Source: Fodinicola acaciae (GTDB lineage Bacteria; Actinomycetota; Actinomycetes; Mycobacteriales; HKI-0501). From it: DNA of 64,000 bases. The stretch is from NCBI RefSeq assembly GCF_010993745.1, contig NZ_WOTN01000001.1, positions 1,801,235 through 1,865,234 on the forward strand. The letters run 5' to 3'. The position numbers were made by a program, and so were the translations under genes. Of this stretch, positions 9,914 to 18,240 are shown one piece after another; position 1 is the first letter of the stretch; the number at the start of each line of letters is the position of its first letter. The notes under the pieces were generated by a model. The model made no database searches. It saw nothing but the letters and a program-made list of their open reading frames with translations, and was not told the origin of the DNA.

Positions 9914-11353
9914 TCACCTGGCCCAACCAAGAAGTTGCGCGTCCAAGCCAGCGTCCACGAGCTCTTCGAGTAGATCCGCGGACGGCGGATACGCGGGCAA
10001 CGCGCGCCGATCCGGCGCGGGTGCAAATAATTCGTTGGACTGCACGCGACGGCCGGTCTCATCGAGCCCGGAAACCTCCCGGATCGACGACACCACCCGA
10101 TGGCTCGACCGCCCTTTTAATCGATCTCTGGCGAATTCAAGATGCACCACCAGCGGCGCCGCGATCGATGTCAACATCGCAATGGTGCGGTCCTCGCGGT
10201 TATGCCCGTACGCGATCAGCCGGACGAGCGCATCCTGACTCGCTCTGGCGTGGATCGTGCCGATCGATCCGTCCCAGCCCTGCGACATCGCGAGCAACAT
10301 CGCAACGACCTCCAGCCCACGCACTTCGCCAACGATGAGCCGATCGATGCGCATCCTCAGCCCCCACTGCGTAAGGGCAGGAATATCCACTTCTCCGACG
10401 CCCTCGACTGTGGAGTCGCGCGCCTGGAAGGCAACCGAATTTCGGTGCAGACGAGCGACATCCAGATTGAGTTCGTAGACATCCTCGACAGTTCCTAAAC
10501 GTTCACCCGACGGGACGACCGACACCAATGCCCGCAGCATCGTCGTTTTCCCCACGCCCTGACCGCCGGAGATGAGGATGTTCCGTTTCGCTCGTACTGC
10601 GGCCGAGAGAAAGGAGTGCAAGCGGCTGTCAATTGTGTCCCAAGCCAAGAGCTCGTCCAGAGTGCAGTCCAATGCACGAAAACATCGGATCGCGACCGAT
10701 GGTCGACGCGCGACCCACGCGACAGCCTGCAGCCGTTCGCCGCCCGGCAGCTGCAACCGGAGCTGAGGTGCCGATGGATCCCATCGGCGCTCCTCACCGC
10801 CACCACGGCCGGCCCGCGCCGCGGCCTCCTGAATCAGGGTGATCAGGTCTTCGTCGCTGTCGGCAACTGGTGGCGCCTCAGCCGTCGTGCCGTCGGTGAA
10901 CCGCAGCCATACGTTGTCGAAGCCATTCGCGTAGATGTCCTCGACTCTCGGATTCGCCATGTGCTGCTCGAAGCCACCCAAGCCGCAAAGCCGGTCACGT
11001 ACGGCTGCACAAGCCGCGTGCTCCTCGGACTGAGTCATCGTTGGCCGGCCGGTGTTGATGGCTCGGCGCGCCTCAACGTCACAGGCGTCACGCAGGAGGT
11101 CGGACACCAGCTCACGTCGCGCTGCATCGCTCAGTGGCGCTCCTACATCAGCTCGTTCGCTGATCCGCTCCGACACCCACGTACGGATCCGGGCTATTGC
11201 ATCGGCTGGAGCCGAGACTGCCTTGGCGTTCTTCGCCGTGGCTGCAGCGACAGGTCCGGCAGGTGCGACACCACCGTTGATACCGTTCCTGCTTGTTGGC
11301 AGCCGATGGGCATACGCCTGCAGGTGCGGAGGCACCGCCGCCGGGCCAGTCAT
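9914..11353 (-). CDS. tadA: TadA/CpaF-type secretion ATPase
   Basis: 479 residues. The start ATG overlaps the stop of the CpaE-like gene (ATGA at 11350-11353). An N-terminal linker of about 60 residues leads to the CpaF-type N domain (EDIYANGFDNVWLRF). The ATPase core has Walker A GGQGVGKT at about 263-270, an Asp-box region (LGTVEDVYELNLD), a Walker B-like RIDRLIVGEVRG and the His-box SIGTIHARASQDAL. These are the hexameric VirB11/GspE-family features powering TAD pilus assembly. It is the motor acting on the TadB-TadC platform encoded immediately downstream. Confidence 0.9.
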   Translation of the reverse strand: MTGPAAVPPHLQAYAHRLPTSRNGINGGVAPAGPVAAATAKNAKAVSAPADAIARIRTWVSERISERADVGAPLSDAARRELVSDLLRDACDVEARRAINTGRPTMTQSEEHAACAAVRDRLCGLGGFEQHMANPRVEDIYANGFDNVWLRFTDGTTAEAPPVADSDEDLITLIQEAAARAGRGGGEERRWDPSAPQLRLQLPGGERLQAVAWVARRPSVAIRCFRALDCTLDELLAWDTIDSRLHSFLSAAVRAKRNILISGGQGVGKTTMLRALVSVVPSGERLGTVEDVYELNLDVARLHRNSVAFQARDSTVEGVGEVDIPALTQWGLRMRIDRLIVGEVRGLEVVAMLLAMSQGWDGSIGTIHARASQDALVRLIAYGHNREDRTIAMLTSIAAPLVVHLEFARDRLKGRSSHRVVSSIREVSGLDETGRRVQSNELFAPAPDRRALPAYPPSADLLEELVDAGLDAQLLGWAR

Positions 11354-12150
11354 CGTGTCCGCCACATCAACGGCGTACTTGCAACCGGCGGCGAAACCGG
11401 TGCCACGCAAGAGGGTAGCTCTCGCAGACCGTCGACAGAGGTGCCGGCAAGCTTTTTGGACAGCTGCTGAAAGACACGGCCAAGGGCCGTACGTGCGACG
11501 GTCTGCGGACCATTTCGGTGCAGCAGGCCAACAGAACGTACGTCGTGAGGGATCATCGTTATCCCGGGACAATGGAACGCGCTATTGATCTCATCGGCGT
11601 CGTACGGCCCATCCTCGACAACCAGAAGACGCAGACACTCGCCCGCCGCCTGCTTGACCACGCCGTAGGCCGCGGCCACGTGTGCCAGTGCGTCGGGACG
11701 TCCGGAAGACACCAGCAACGCGAAATCTGCCATGGACAGCAACGACCAGGTCGTCGCGCTGGTTGAAGGACCTGGCGGCCCAAGTCGACCAATGTCCACA
11801 ATGACCGTCGTATTCAGCTGCCGGAAGGGCACGCGTGCGAGGACCGCCGCGATCGACGCAGCGGCTTCCGCAGATCCGACCGGTGCCGCTAGGACGTCAA
11901 TCGAGCGGTCGGCGACCCGTACAGATTGCAGATGAGGAGCGACAGTTCCATTAGCAGGAAAATGCCGCTGCTGTGCCGCCAGCGATGCTGCACCGCGTTC
12001 TGGATTCAGGTCCAGCCGGACGATGAGGTCGCCGCCACTGGCATCTGCCTCAACTACCAGCACTGGCTGCGGCCACGTCGCTGCCAGAGCAAGGGCACTC
12101 GTAGTCACCCCTGGAGCTCCGGAAACGGACCCGATCACGATCATCGGCAT
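11350..12150 (-). CDS. CpaE/MinD-like ATPase with deviant Walker A
   Basis: 266 residues with ParA/MinD fold features: an N-terminal beta strand and loop GSVSGAPGVTTSALALA, then VLVVEADASGGDL (the switch/activator Asp region) and VIVDIGRLGPP. The loop replaces the K-GG-GKT deviant Walker A of MinD; both lysines are absent. Similar SGxPGVTT loops occur in actinobacterial proteins next to TAD or secretion loci, so this may be a family trait and not a mutation. In TAD systems CpaE/TadZ localises the pilus machine at a pole. It starts 3 nt after the CpaB-like gene, in the same operon. Confidence 0.75.
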   Translation of the reverse strand: MPMIVIGSVSGAPGVTTSALALAATWPQPVLVVEADASGGDLIVRLDLNPERGAASLAAQQRHFPANGTVAPHLQSVRVADRSIDVLAAPVGSAEAAASIAAVLARVPFRQLNTTVIVDIGRLGPPGPSTSATTWSLLSMADFALLVSSGRPDALAHVAAAYGVVKQAAGECLRLLVVEDGPYDADEINSAFHCPGITMIPHDVRSVGLLHRNGPQTVARTALGRVFQQLSKKLAGTSVDGLRELPSCVAPVSPPVASTPLMWRTR

Positions 12151-12153
12151 GGG

Positions 12154-12912
12154 TCAGCCTCCATTGCCCGAGACGGCGACGAGCCGTACGCCCGGAGCGG
12201 ATGCGATCAGAGCAGCACCGCCCTCAGAGGTCTGCAGGGTCACGACAGCTCGGCCAACGCGATCTCCGTTCGCTCCGCCATTAGTAGTCGGTGCGTCGGT
12301 TAGGGACACGGCGATCACCGTCGCCTCGACGCGCTCCCACGCCTCGGGGACTAACGCCGTACCTGCCGACGAAGTGCTGCTGGATGGTTGCGAGTCTGCA
12401 CCGCCGACGGTCTGCTGGTCAGGTGGCTCAAGAAGAACGGCGACATGATCTCCCGGCTGGATGCGTGGAGGAAATTCGCCAACATCCACCGCCACTCCGA
12501 CGACGCCCTGAGCCGCCGCAGGCCAAGCTGGCGCGCCGAGCTGCCGCGTTGTCAACGGTGCACCAGCCTGGATCGCCGTCGCGAGCCGCGCGCCGACCAC
12601 GGCAGACCGCCGAGCAGCAGGGACGAGCGGGACGTTGAGATCGGCGCCAACCTGGATTATCCGCACGTCGGAAGGTGTCAGTACATGCCCGGCAGGTAGA
12701 TCGCGTGCGGCTGCCCAGACCGCACGGCGCTCATTGTTCGCCGACACCACAGCCAGTACGCCGACGATTCCCAACACGACCGCGAGCAGCCCAGCGAGCA
12801 GCCACGGTAGTCGCCGGCGCCACGCTACAGCCAGACCGAGCCGGCTCGTTTTGCCGTTCATCGTCGGAATCGACGATGACGGCACGAACGTTTCGCGCTC
12901 TCGCACCACCAT
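12154..12912 (-). CDS. CpaB-like SAF-domain membrane protein
   Basis: 252 residues. A cytoplasmic N-terminus of about 30 residues is followed by one TM (LPWLLAGLLAVVLGIVGVLAVV) and a SAF domain (AAARDLPAGHVLTPSDVRIIQV, VVGARLATAIQAGAPLTTRQL), the arrangement of CpaB/RcpC proteins that in TAD systems gate the pilus through the envelope. The C-terminal half carries the beta-rich RcpC-like region (VGVAVDVGEFPPRIQPGDHVAVLL). Glycan binding by the SAF domain is known for RcpC; the equivalent in a Gram-positive wall is inference. Start ATG follows GGGGATAGAG. Confidence 0.8.
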   Translation of the reverse strand: MVVRERETFVPSSSIPTMNGKTSRLGLAVAWRRRLPWLLAGLLAVVLGIVGVLAVVSANNERRAVWAAARDLPAGHVLTPSDVRIIQVGADLNVPLVPAARRSAVVGARLATAIQAGAPLTTRQLGAPAWPAAAQGVVGVAVDVGEFPPRIQPGDHVAVLLEPPDQQTVGGADSQPSSSTSSAGTALVPEAWERVEATVIAVSLTDAPTTNGGANGDRVGRAVVTLQTSEGGAALIASAPGVRLVAVSGNGG

Positions 12913-12945
12913 CTCTATCCCCGTCCTGCTTTGTTCGAAGGTTGG

Positions 12946-13731
12946 TTAGTCGTTCAGCGCCGGCGCCTCGACGACGCTCAGCCGAGCTGACGCCCTCGTC
13001 GCGAGCGCCGGTCCTGCGCCAGACAGCGAGCCGTCCGCACTGCGCCACGAGACCTTCCACGACACGGTCGCGGACGCCAGGACACCCCTGCCCGGTCTCA
13101 AATACGTATGGCCACATGTCGGCGACGCCCGCCGCGGATCCGTTCCGCTACGCCACGGCGTACCAGGGCCCCGGCACGTCACGGTCCTTCCGTCGCCCAT
13201 CGCCCAGCGGGCGAACTCAGGCACGGCTGTGGCCGTCACGGAAAACCCGGGCACACTTGCTGTCGCTGTTTGCGGTGTCCACGAGTCGTTCGACATCCAC
13301 ATCCACGTTGGTACGCGGACCAACTGCCGAGATGTCGTCGGCGGATTCATCAGGAGGACTGGTTTCGGTAGCTGAAGGTCGGCGGCAGCTTGCGCACCCA
13401 ATTGCGCCGCGACGACCTCGACCGGTACTGGCGCTCCCCCGGGGCCGCCTTGCCCTGGGAGGTTCGTCATGCACTCTGGCGCTGCACCAGCTTGGCTGGG
13501 GACACACACGACGCCAGCGTTTTCACCTGCCTGGGAGGCACCTTTGTTGTGGCCTCCGCCGCGAGGTGCGCCTTTATTGCCACCGCGAGTTCCAGCGGTC
13601 ACGTGGCAGTTCGGCGCCTGGCTTTGCTCGCAACCGAGTCCTCCAAAACCGCCGGCGTACGCACCTGTGCCGTACGCGAGGCTGACTCCAACGGCTACCG
13701 CGACGACGAACGAGATCCGTCTGATCAACAT
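12946..13731 (-). CDS. Secreted Gly/Pro-rich protein of the TAD locus
   Basis: 261 residues. An N-terminal signal peptide (MLIRRISFVVAVAVGVSLAYGTGAYA) is followed by a low-complexity segment rich in Gly, Asn, Lys and Gln with paired Cys (GCEQSQAPNCH, VVCVPSQAGAAPECMTN). A C-terminal beta-rich domain follows, with VQLVRVPTWMWMSND-like Trp clusters and TCRGPGTPW...TCGHTYL. Proteins like this occur beside actinobacterial TAD genes and are of unknown function; an extracellular anchor or scaffold role is plausible. It overlaps the lipoprotein gene stop by 7 nt. Confidence 0.65.
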   Translation of the reverse strand: MLIRRISFVVAVAVGVSLAYGTGAYAGGFGGLGCEQSQAPNCHVTAGTRGGNKGAPRGGGHNKGASQAGENAGVVCVPSQAGAAPECMTNLPGQGGPGGAPVPVEVVAAQLGAQAAADLQLPKPVLLMNPPTTSRQLVRVPTWMWMSNDSWTPQTATASVPGFSVTATAVPEFARWAMGDGRTVTCRGPGTPWRSGTDPRRASPTCGHTYLRPGRGVLASATVSWKVSWRSADGSLSGAGPALATRASARLSVVEAPALND

Positions 13732-14261
13732 GACCCGGCCCTGTCATCCAGGGCGAAGGAGGTCACCCGCCATCCGCCGATCTGTTGAACGATGGCGGTC
13801 ACGCGATGCCGACCGCCGGGCGTGTCGGCCGGTGCACCGTTATCTTTCCGGTAGCGCAGCCAACGAGAATCGTCAGCACAGTCGACGATATTGACGACCG
13901 TCGGCGCGTTCGGCGGCGCGACCGAGCTGACTTTGGGCTGGATTCCAATGTCTCCCTTGGTCACTAAACCGGAGGCGCGATCCATCGTGAGCTTCTTCGT
14001 GATGGTGGCCAGAGCGTTGGACGATGCGTACTTCGCCAGATCCGGATCCGCGGAATTCGAGGTCAACCCAGCCTTCTTGACCGCAGTCCACATCCCTTGG
14101 TACGCGGTGAGCGCTTGGCGACGCGCGGCCTGATCGGCGTTTTCTGTTGTCGCGCCCGTACTCTGCGACGGCGTAGCCGCCTGTTGCGGCGAAGCGCACC
14201 CCGCGAGCGCTCCGACGACGGCGGCCGCTACAACCGCATTGACGACAGTCGTTGTCCCCAT
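13725..14261 (-). CDS. Lipoprotein, first gene of the TAD operon
   Basis: 178 residues from the ATG at 14261, preceded by GGGGGAGTGGAC. An N-terminal signal with lipobox (VVNAVVAAAVVGALAGC, lipidated Cys near residue 22) is followed by a Ser/Thr/Gln-rich linker and a globular domain (AYQGMWTAVKKAGLTSN, VVNIVDCADDSRWLRY, RVTAIVQQIGGWRVTSFALDD). This fold resembles small NTF2-like lipoproteins of actinomycetes. A longer reading starting at 14357 has no ribosome binding site and would put the signal peptide internally. The gene is promoter-proximal to the long leftward operon. Confidence 0.7.
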   Translation of the reverse strand: MGTTTVVNAVVAAAVVGALAGCASPQQAATPSQSTGATTENADQAARRQALTAYQGMWTAVKKAGLTSNSADPDLAKYASSNALATITKKLTMDRASGLVTKGDIGIQPKVSSVAPPNAPTVVNIVDCADDSRWLRYRKDNGAPADTPGGRHRVTAIVQQIGGWRVTSFALDDRAGSC

Positions 14262-14660
14262 GTCCACTCCCCCTACCCAGCTAACCTGACCTACTTCCCT
14301 ACACTGCGTACGATCATCGGGACAAGGAGTCAAGCCTCTGGAGGCGGACCTCCACACGCATCCGGATCAAAAACCTGCCGAAAATGCACTCGCGAATGCA
14401 ATTGCAGGTGCACGTGCAAGATTGCCATCCGCTGCGTGAGCTGGGAAAACAGTAGATTTAAGAAAGAGTCGACCCCGACATAAGAACACGTAGAGTAATC
14501 TGACATCACTCTAAGAAATTTCAGGATTTTTATTTCCACATTACCGTCGACTAGTGGGCTGAATCGGATCGGAAACTTCTATTCAGATGAGGGGTCACGC
14601 GAACAGCGATCCGGATGTATCGTCTTGATCATCTACGGCTGAATCTGCGGGGGCAGATTG
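14262..14660. promoter_or_regulatory. AT-rich divergent promoter region between the TAD operon and an HxlR gene
   Basis: About 400 nt without a convincing gene. Base composition drops sharply in 14440-14580 (runs such as gatttaagaaag and gaaatttcagga) compared with the flanking coding DNA. Because the TAD operon reads left and the HxlR regulator reads right, promoters for both most likely lie here. No specific -10/-35 pair is assigned. Confidence 0.45.
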
Positions 14661-14984
14661 ATGAAGATCGACGGCGTACCTCAGGTCGGTGCCATTCTGC
14701 AACGGAAGTGGGCCGGCGAAATTCTCGATGTCTTGTACGACAGTCCGCCGCGCGGACGAATGGAACTGACGACCGAGCTGCGGTCGCGATTCGGCAGACA
14801 ATTCTGCGACAGAGTATGCACAGACACCCTCCGCGTGCTGCGACAACGGGGCCTCGTCGGACATCGATTGCAGAACCGCCCGAGGAGTGCGTACTACTGG
14901 CTCACACCGCTCGGCGAGGACTTCTACCGCGGCCCCATGGCCGACGCCGTCGGCTGGCTGGCAACTCATCCCGAGTTCAAATAA
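14661..14984 (+). CDS. HxlR-family winged-helix regulator
   Basis: 107 residues, ATG at 14661 after GGGGGCAG. It shows the HxlR layout in short form: KWAGEILDVLYDSPPRGRMELTTELR (helix 1 and scaffold), FCDRVCTDTLRVLRQRGLVGH (recognition helix region) and the wing SAYYWLTPLGEDF. It lacks the usual N-terminal Cys-containing arm of redox-responsive HxlR proteins but has Cys in the recognition region. It is divergent from the TAD operon, so it could regulate that operon; this is positional inference only. Confidence 0.75.
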   Translation: MKIDGVPQVGAILQRKWAGEILDVLYDSPPRGRMELTTELRSRFGRQFCDRVCTDTLRVLRQRGLVGHRLQNRPRSAYYWLTPLGEDFYRGPMADAVGWLATHPEFK

Positions 14985-15005
14985 CGATCCTTACCGGAGG
15001 CAGGC

Positions 15006-15365
15006 ATGGAATCGGCGACCCCAAGCACGCCCAAGAAGAAGACGACGCGACGGGCGACTGGAGCCAAAAACGAGTACGCCCGGCGCGCAGCGAAAGAGAT
15101 CCGGGCGCAACTGAAACTGATCGCGGATGCCGGCAATGCGCTTGCGGCGGTCGAAGCCGCCGAGGCGCGATTTGAGAAGGCCAAGGCCATCTACACAAAG
15201 AAGTACGAGGCCGCAGCTCACGGGGTCTCGGAGACTGTCCTGGACCAGTCGGGGCTCCCTGATCCGGCAATCGTCGGCCTGAGTCATGAACGGGCACTGA
15301 GCACGTCGCAGGGAAAGCCCGCCGACATCGTTTCAACCGGCACGGTCGTGAACAGAGTCGCATAA
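15006..15365 (+). CDS. Small Lys/Ala-rich coiled-coil protein
   Basis: 119 residues, ATG at 15006 with an excellent ribosome binding site (GGAGGCAGGC). The basic N-terminus (KKKTTRRATGAKNEYARRAAKEI) leads to a helical, probably coiled-coil stretch (LKLIADAGNALAAVEAAEAR, FEKAKAIYTKKYEAAA), then a flexible tail. There are no membrane segments or recognised domains. It starts 21 nt after the HxlR gene stop and is probably co-transcribed. Function unknown. From its stop to about 15597 I see no gene. Confidence 0.6.
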   Translation: MESATPSTPKKKTTRRATGAKNEYARRAAKEIRAQLKLIADAGNALAAVEAAEARFEKAKAIYTKKYEAAAHGVSETVLDQSGLPDPAIVGLSHERALSTSQGKPADIVSTGTVVNRVA

Positions 15366-15597
15366 CCGTGGGCGACACTAGTGTTGGCTTAGGCCACCGC
15401 GTGGCGGTTCGATAGCGATCGCATCGTGGAGCAAGGTGACGAGTTCGGCACCCGCGCCGTACGCGTGGACCGCGGTCGGTTGAGTCAGTTCGGATCTCGT
15501 AGCCGCTGTTATCGAACGTGATGCGGCACGTCAACCCTCGTCGCATCTGAGTACGCGACTTTGTTCTCCTATCGACAGCGCCGGCTTCGACGGTCGA

Positions 15598-16485
15598 CTA
15601 CATCGCCGTCCAGGGCCATGGCCGTTGACCATGTTTTCCCTGCAAACACTCGATTCGTTTGGTGGCCTCGCCGAAGGCGTCGGCCCGATCGTTGCCGAGT
15701 TGTGCCGTGTAGCAAGTCATTCGTAGTTCTCGGATGGCTCGATAGGTGCCGTAGTGCGGCCACGTCGTGACATCTTCGCCATAACTGTCAACAAAAAGCG
15801 AGTACTTCTCAGCGCTGATCCAGCCGGTAGTGTCGTTCAGAACAGCGACCGAGACGAGGTCCCACGCAGGCGCTCCGACGACGACGCGTTCGAAGTCGAG
15901 GAGCAGCGTCGTTCCGTCATCCGTCGTGACGACATTGCCCGTGTGTGCATCACCGTGGATGACGCAACAAGGATCCAGAGCCGCGTCCGTGTGGTAAGCG
16001 TGTTGAAGGTGTGCCACCTGTTCGGTCAACCAGGAGCGCTGGTCCGGCGTCAATCGTGGGAGTCGATCGATCGTTTCCTCGTCGAGTCCGACGAAAGGGT
16101 CGAGACGCGGAAGAGAGATCGTTGTAGGCGGCGGCAACTGATGGAGTATCCGCAATAGATGTCCCACGTCGCCTAGCGAACCACTCTTGTGCGCAGGAAG
16201 CTCACGCCAAAAGGTGACGGCACGTTCCTCGACGATGACCGGTTGGTCAATGCCTTCTAGCGGTCGTACGGCCGGGACGCCTTGTGTGGCAAGCCATTGT
16301 GCTACTGCGACCTCCTTCGCCGCGGTAGCTGCCCGTCCTGTCCTGGATATCCGGGCTACGACGCCGTCCGGGAGCCGATACAGCGCATTGCTGCCGATCC
16401 GAATCGGCTGCGCGCCGTGGATGTTGATGCGTACCTGTGCCGCTGCAGTTTCGAGGGCGGCGAAGTGGTCCGACGACGTGGACAC
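15598..16485 (-). CDS. Aminoglycoside phosphotransferase-family kinase
   Basis: 295 residues. APH/choline-kinase fold: IGSNALYRLPDGVVARISR (P-loop-like strand), the catalytic loop VIHGDAHTGNVV with HGDxHxxN at about 177-184, and LLLDFERVVVG (metal-binding Asp near 197). An APAWDLVSVAV motif follows, as in APH(3')-like proteins. The substrate cannot be told; many family members in actinomycetes act on small molecules and not on antibiotics. It begins 26 nt downstream of the XRE gene on the same strand, so the two are probably one transcript controlled by the XRE operator. Confidence 0.8.
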   Translation of the reverse strand: MSTSSDHFAALETAAAQVRINIHGAQPIRIGSNALYRLPDGVVARISRTGRAATAAKEVAVAQWLATQGVPAVRPLEGIDQPVIVEERAVTFWRELPAHKSGSLGDVGHLLRILHQLPPPTTISLPRLDPFVGLDEETIDRLPRLTPDQRSWLTEQVAHLQHAYHTDAALDPCCVIHGDAHTGNVVTTDDGTTLLLDFERVVVGAPAWDLVSVAVLNDTTGWISAEKYSLFVDSYGEDVTTWPHYGTYRAIRELRMTCYTAQLGNDRADAFGEATKRIECLQGKHGQRPWPWTAM

Positions 16486-16510
16486 GTGGTGTGGGGGCTC
16501 CTTGATCGGG

Positions 16511-17950
16511 TTAGCTGGCAGAGGCGAGCTGCTCGAGCAGGACCTTCACATCTCCTCGTGCCCTGAACGGACGCGCGGCGGCCTGGACATCGTGACGGTA
16601 GCCGTCGACGCGGGTGGAGTTGATGGTGCCTAGGTGGGCGATCGTGGAGGCGGCGTCAATGGCGAGCGCGGCATCAGGGTCGCTTGCCTTCATGTGGAGG
16701 CTAATGGCCATCAGGTTGCAGAGAGCACGGCTACGCGCGAACTCGTCGCCGTACTGTCGGCCGGCATTGGCCAGCCGGATGCCGGCTTGTGCGACGCTGC
16801 GCTGGCGATCGGCACGAGGAGCCGCCGGGAAGTGCCAGCTGAGGAGACGCCACGCGGTGCCGGCGTCGCCATTGAGCTCCGCCTCGTCGTAGAACCGAAG
16901 CCACGGCTCGCGCTGCCGATCCTCGGCAGAAATTCTCCCGAACTCGATCTCCGCACTGCCGAGCTCGCGTTCGAGGCTCTGCCGCTCGCCTAGGTGGGCG
17001 TGCGCGCGCGCCTTGAGCGCGTGGAGCATGCACTTCACCGTGGCGGTGCCGTCGTCTGCCAACTCCAGGCCGTGCCGCGCAAGGTCGAGGCCCACCCGCG
17101 GGTGTCCGACGTGAACGGCCTGTTTGATCATTGCGCCGAGCATGTACGCCTGGATGGCGTTGCTGTTCGCCTGAGCGGCGAGGCGATATCCGAGAGCGAG
17201 CAGACCGCGGCCTTGCTGCTCGAAACCGGCGTCGTGGCTCTTCCAGCCTGCGACCGCGGCCAACAAAGCCGAAGCGATCATCCATTCACGGCGTACGGCG
17301 TCGGACTCTGCCGTGACTCCGGCATCGAGTTGATGCACCGCCCACCCAAGCTGGCCAATCACCGCTGGGCGCGAGAGCCCACCACCAACGCGGTGATCCC
17401 AGGCCTTGAACATTTCGGTGGTGGCGCGAAGATTCGCGACGTCGTTATTGCTGATCTTGCGGAGCACGTCGGGCTGCTGGCCGGTGATCGCGATGGTCTG
17501 CTGAACGTGTTCCGGAACTGTTGTCAGGCTGGCGCCAAGTGCGTGCATCCATGCCAAGAATCGGCGCCGATGCATGGCATCGTCCTCCGCGCGTCCGTAG
17601 TGAGGCAGGTCGAGATCAACGCTACCCCGCTCGGTCGGCGGACACAGTCGAGGAAGTGGGCTGGCCAGGTCACCAAACAGTTCTGTCGGTGACATACCGA
17701 GAGTTGCGGCGAGAACGGTCTGATGGACCGCGTCGGGGGCTTCGACACCCCCGGTCTCCCACCGTTTGAGGTTTTCGGTCAGCCGTGTCAGATCTGAGGT
17801 CACACCAAGCCGTGCGGCGGCCTTTTGCATCTCGCTAGCCATCCGAGGCCGCGACCACCTGCGGCGATCGCGGCCTGTGCGGACACGCTGGGCCCAGTCG
17901 GGGATGTGTCGTTCCCGCTTCCGACTCTTGAGGTGCTCGTCCTCGCCCAT
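16511..17950 (-). CDS. XRE-type regulator with long helical sensor domain
   Basis: 479 residues, ATG at 17950 after GAGGAGTAGCG. The N-terminal helix-turn-helix (about 20-85: RTGRDRRRWSRPRMASEM, LGVTSDLTRLTENLKRWETG, AVHQTVLAATLGMSPTELFG) is followed by about 380 residues of alpha-helical, TPR-like sequence (AVRREWMIASALLAAVAGWKS, LARHGLELADDGTATVKCML). This is a common actinomycete layout for regulators in mobile or biosynthetic loci. A perfect inverted repeat lies 19 nt upstream of its start, pointing to autoregulation. It is divergent from the primase-polymerase-like and lanthipeptide gene series. Confidence 0.75.
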   Translation of the reverse strand: MGEDEHLKSRKRERHIPDWAQRVRTGRDRRRWSRPRMASEMQKAAARLGVTSDLTRLTENLKRWETGGVEAPDAVHQTVLAATLGMSPTELFGDLASPLPRLCPPTERGSVDLDLPHYGRAEDDAMHRRRFLAWMHALGASLTTVPEHVQQTIAITGQQPDVLRKISNNDVANLRATTEMFKAWDHRVGGGLSRPAVIGQLGWAVHQLDAGVTAESDAVRREWMIASALLAAVAGWKSHDAGFEQQGRGLLALGYRLAAQANSNAIQAYMLGAMIKQAVHVGHPRVGLDLARHGLELADDGTATVKCMLHALKARAHAHLGERQSLERELGSAEIEFGRISAEDRQREPWLRFYDEAELNGDAGTAWRLLSWHFPAAPRADRQRSVAQAGIRLANAGRQYGDEFARSRALCNLMAISLHMKASDPDAALAIDAASTIAHLGTINSTRVDGYRHDVQAAARPFRARGDVKVLLEQLASAS

Positions 17951-17968
17951 CGCTACTCCTCAGGAGCA

Positions 17969-18003
17969 GGGGTCACGATGACCCCCATGACCCCTATGTG
18001 ACC
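17969..18003. promoter_or_regulatory. Likely XRE operator: GGGGTCA inverted repeat plus direct repeats
   Basis: GGGGTCA (17969-17975), a 3-nt spacer and TGACCCC (17979-17985) form a perfect palindrome. A further ATGACCCC (17987-17994) and a TGTGACC variant (17997-18003) follow. The cluster sits just upstream of the XRE gene and in the XRE/rightward-operon divergent region, the expected place for an autoregulatory site. The rest of 17951-18240 holds no supported gene; a possible ORF reading into the next start is not convincing. Confidence 0.55.
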
Positions 18004-18240
18004 TCTGCCGGCCATGTCTCACCTGCCTCACTCTAAGTGCTTACCACACCACGGACATCGGCATTTCGGAGATCACCCGGCTGACGATGTCCTCCGGTAT
18101 CGGGGAGCGAAGCACATGACCACGGCACGCGACCACCTCGCTGGCAGCAGCGAGACCTGCGACCTTCCGCGGGCTGTTCCGCGTACGGGGACTCGCAGGT
18201 CAGCCGGACGGGCTCCATCGCGTACGGACGGTGGTCTGCG

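Noticed and set aside
14330-14539. Minus-strand ORF of 69 codons with an ATG
   Set aside because: It lies in the AT-rich divergent promoter region, has no ribosome binding site and no protein-like features.
18014-18240. Possible small ORF reading into the first primase-polymerase-like gene
   Set aside because: Composition is not protein-like and it crosses the divergent promoter; not enough support.
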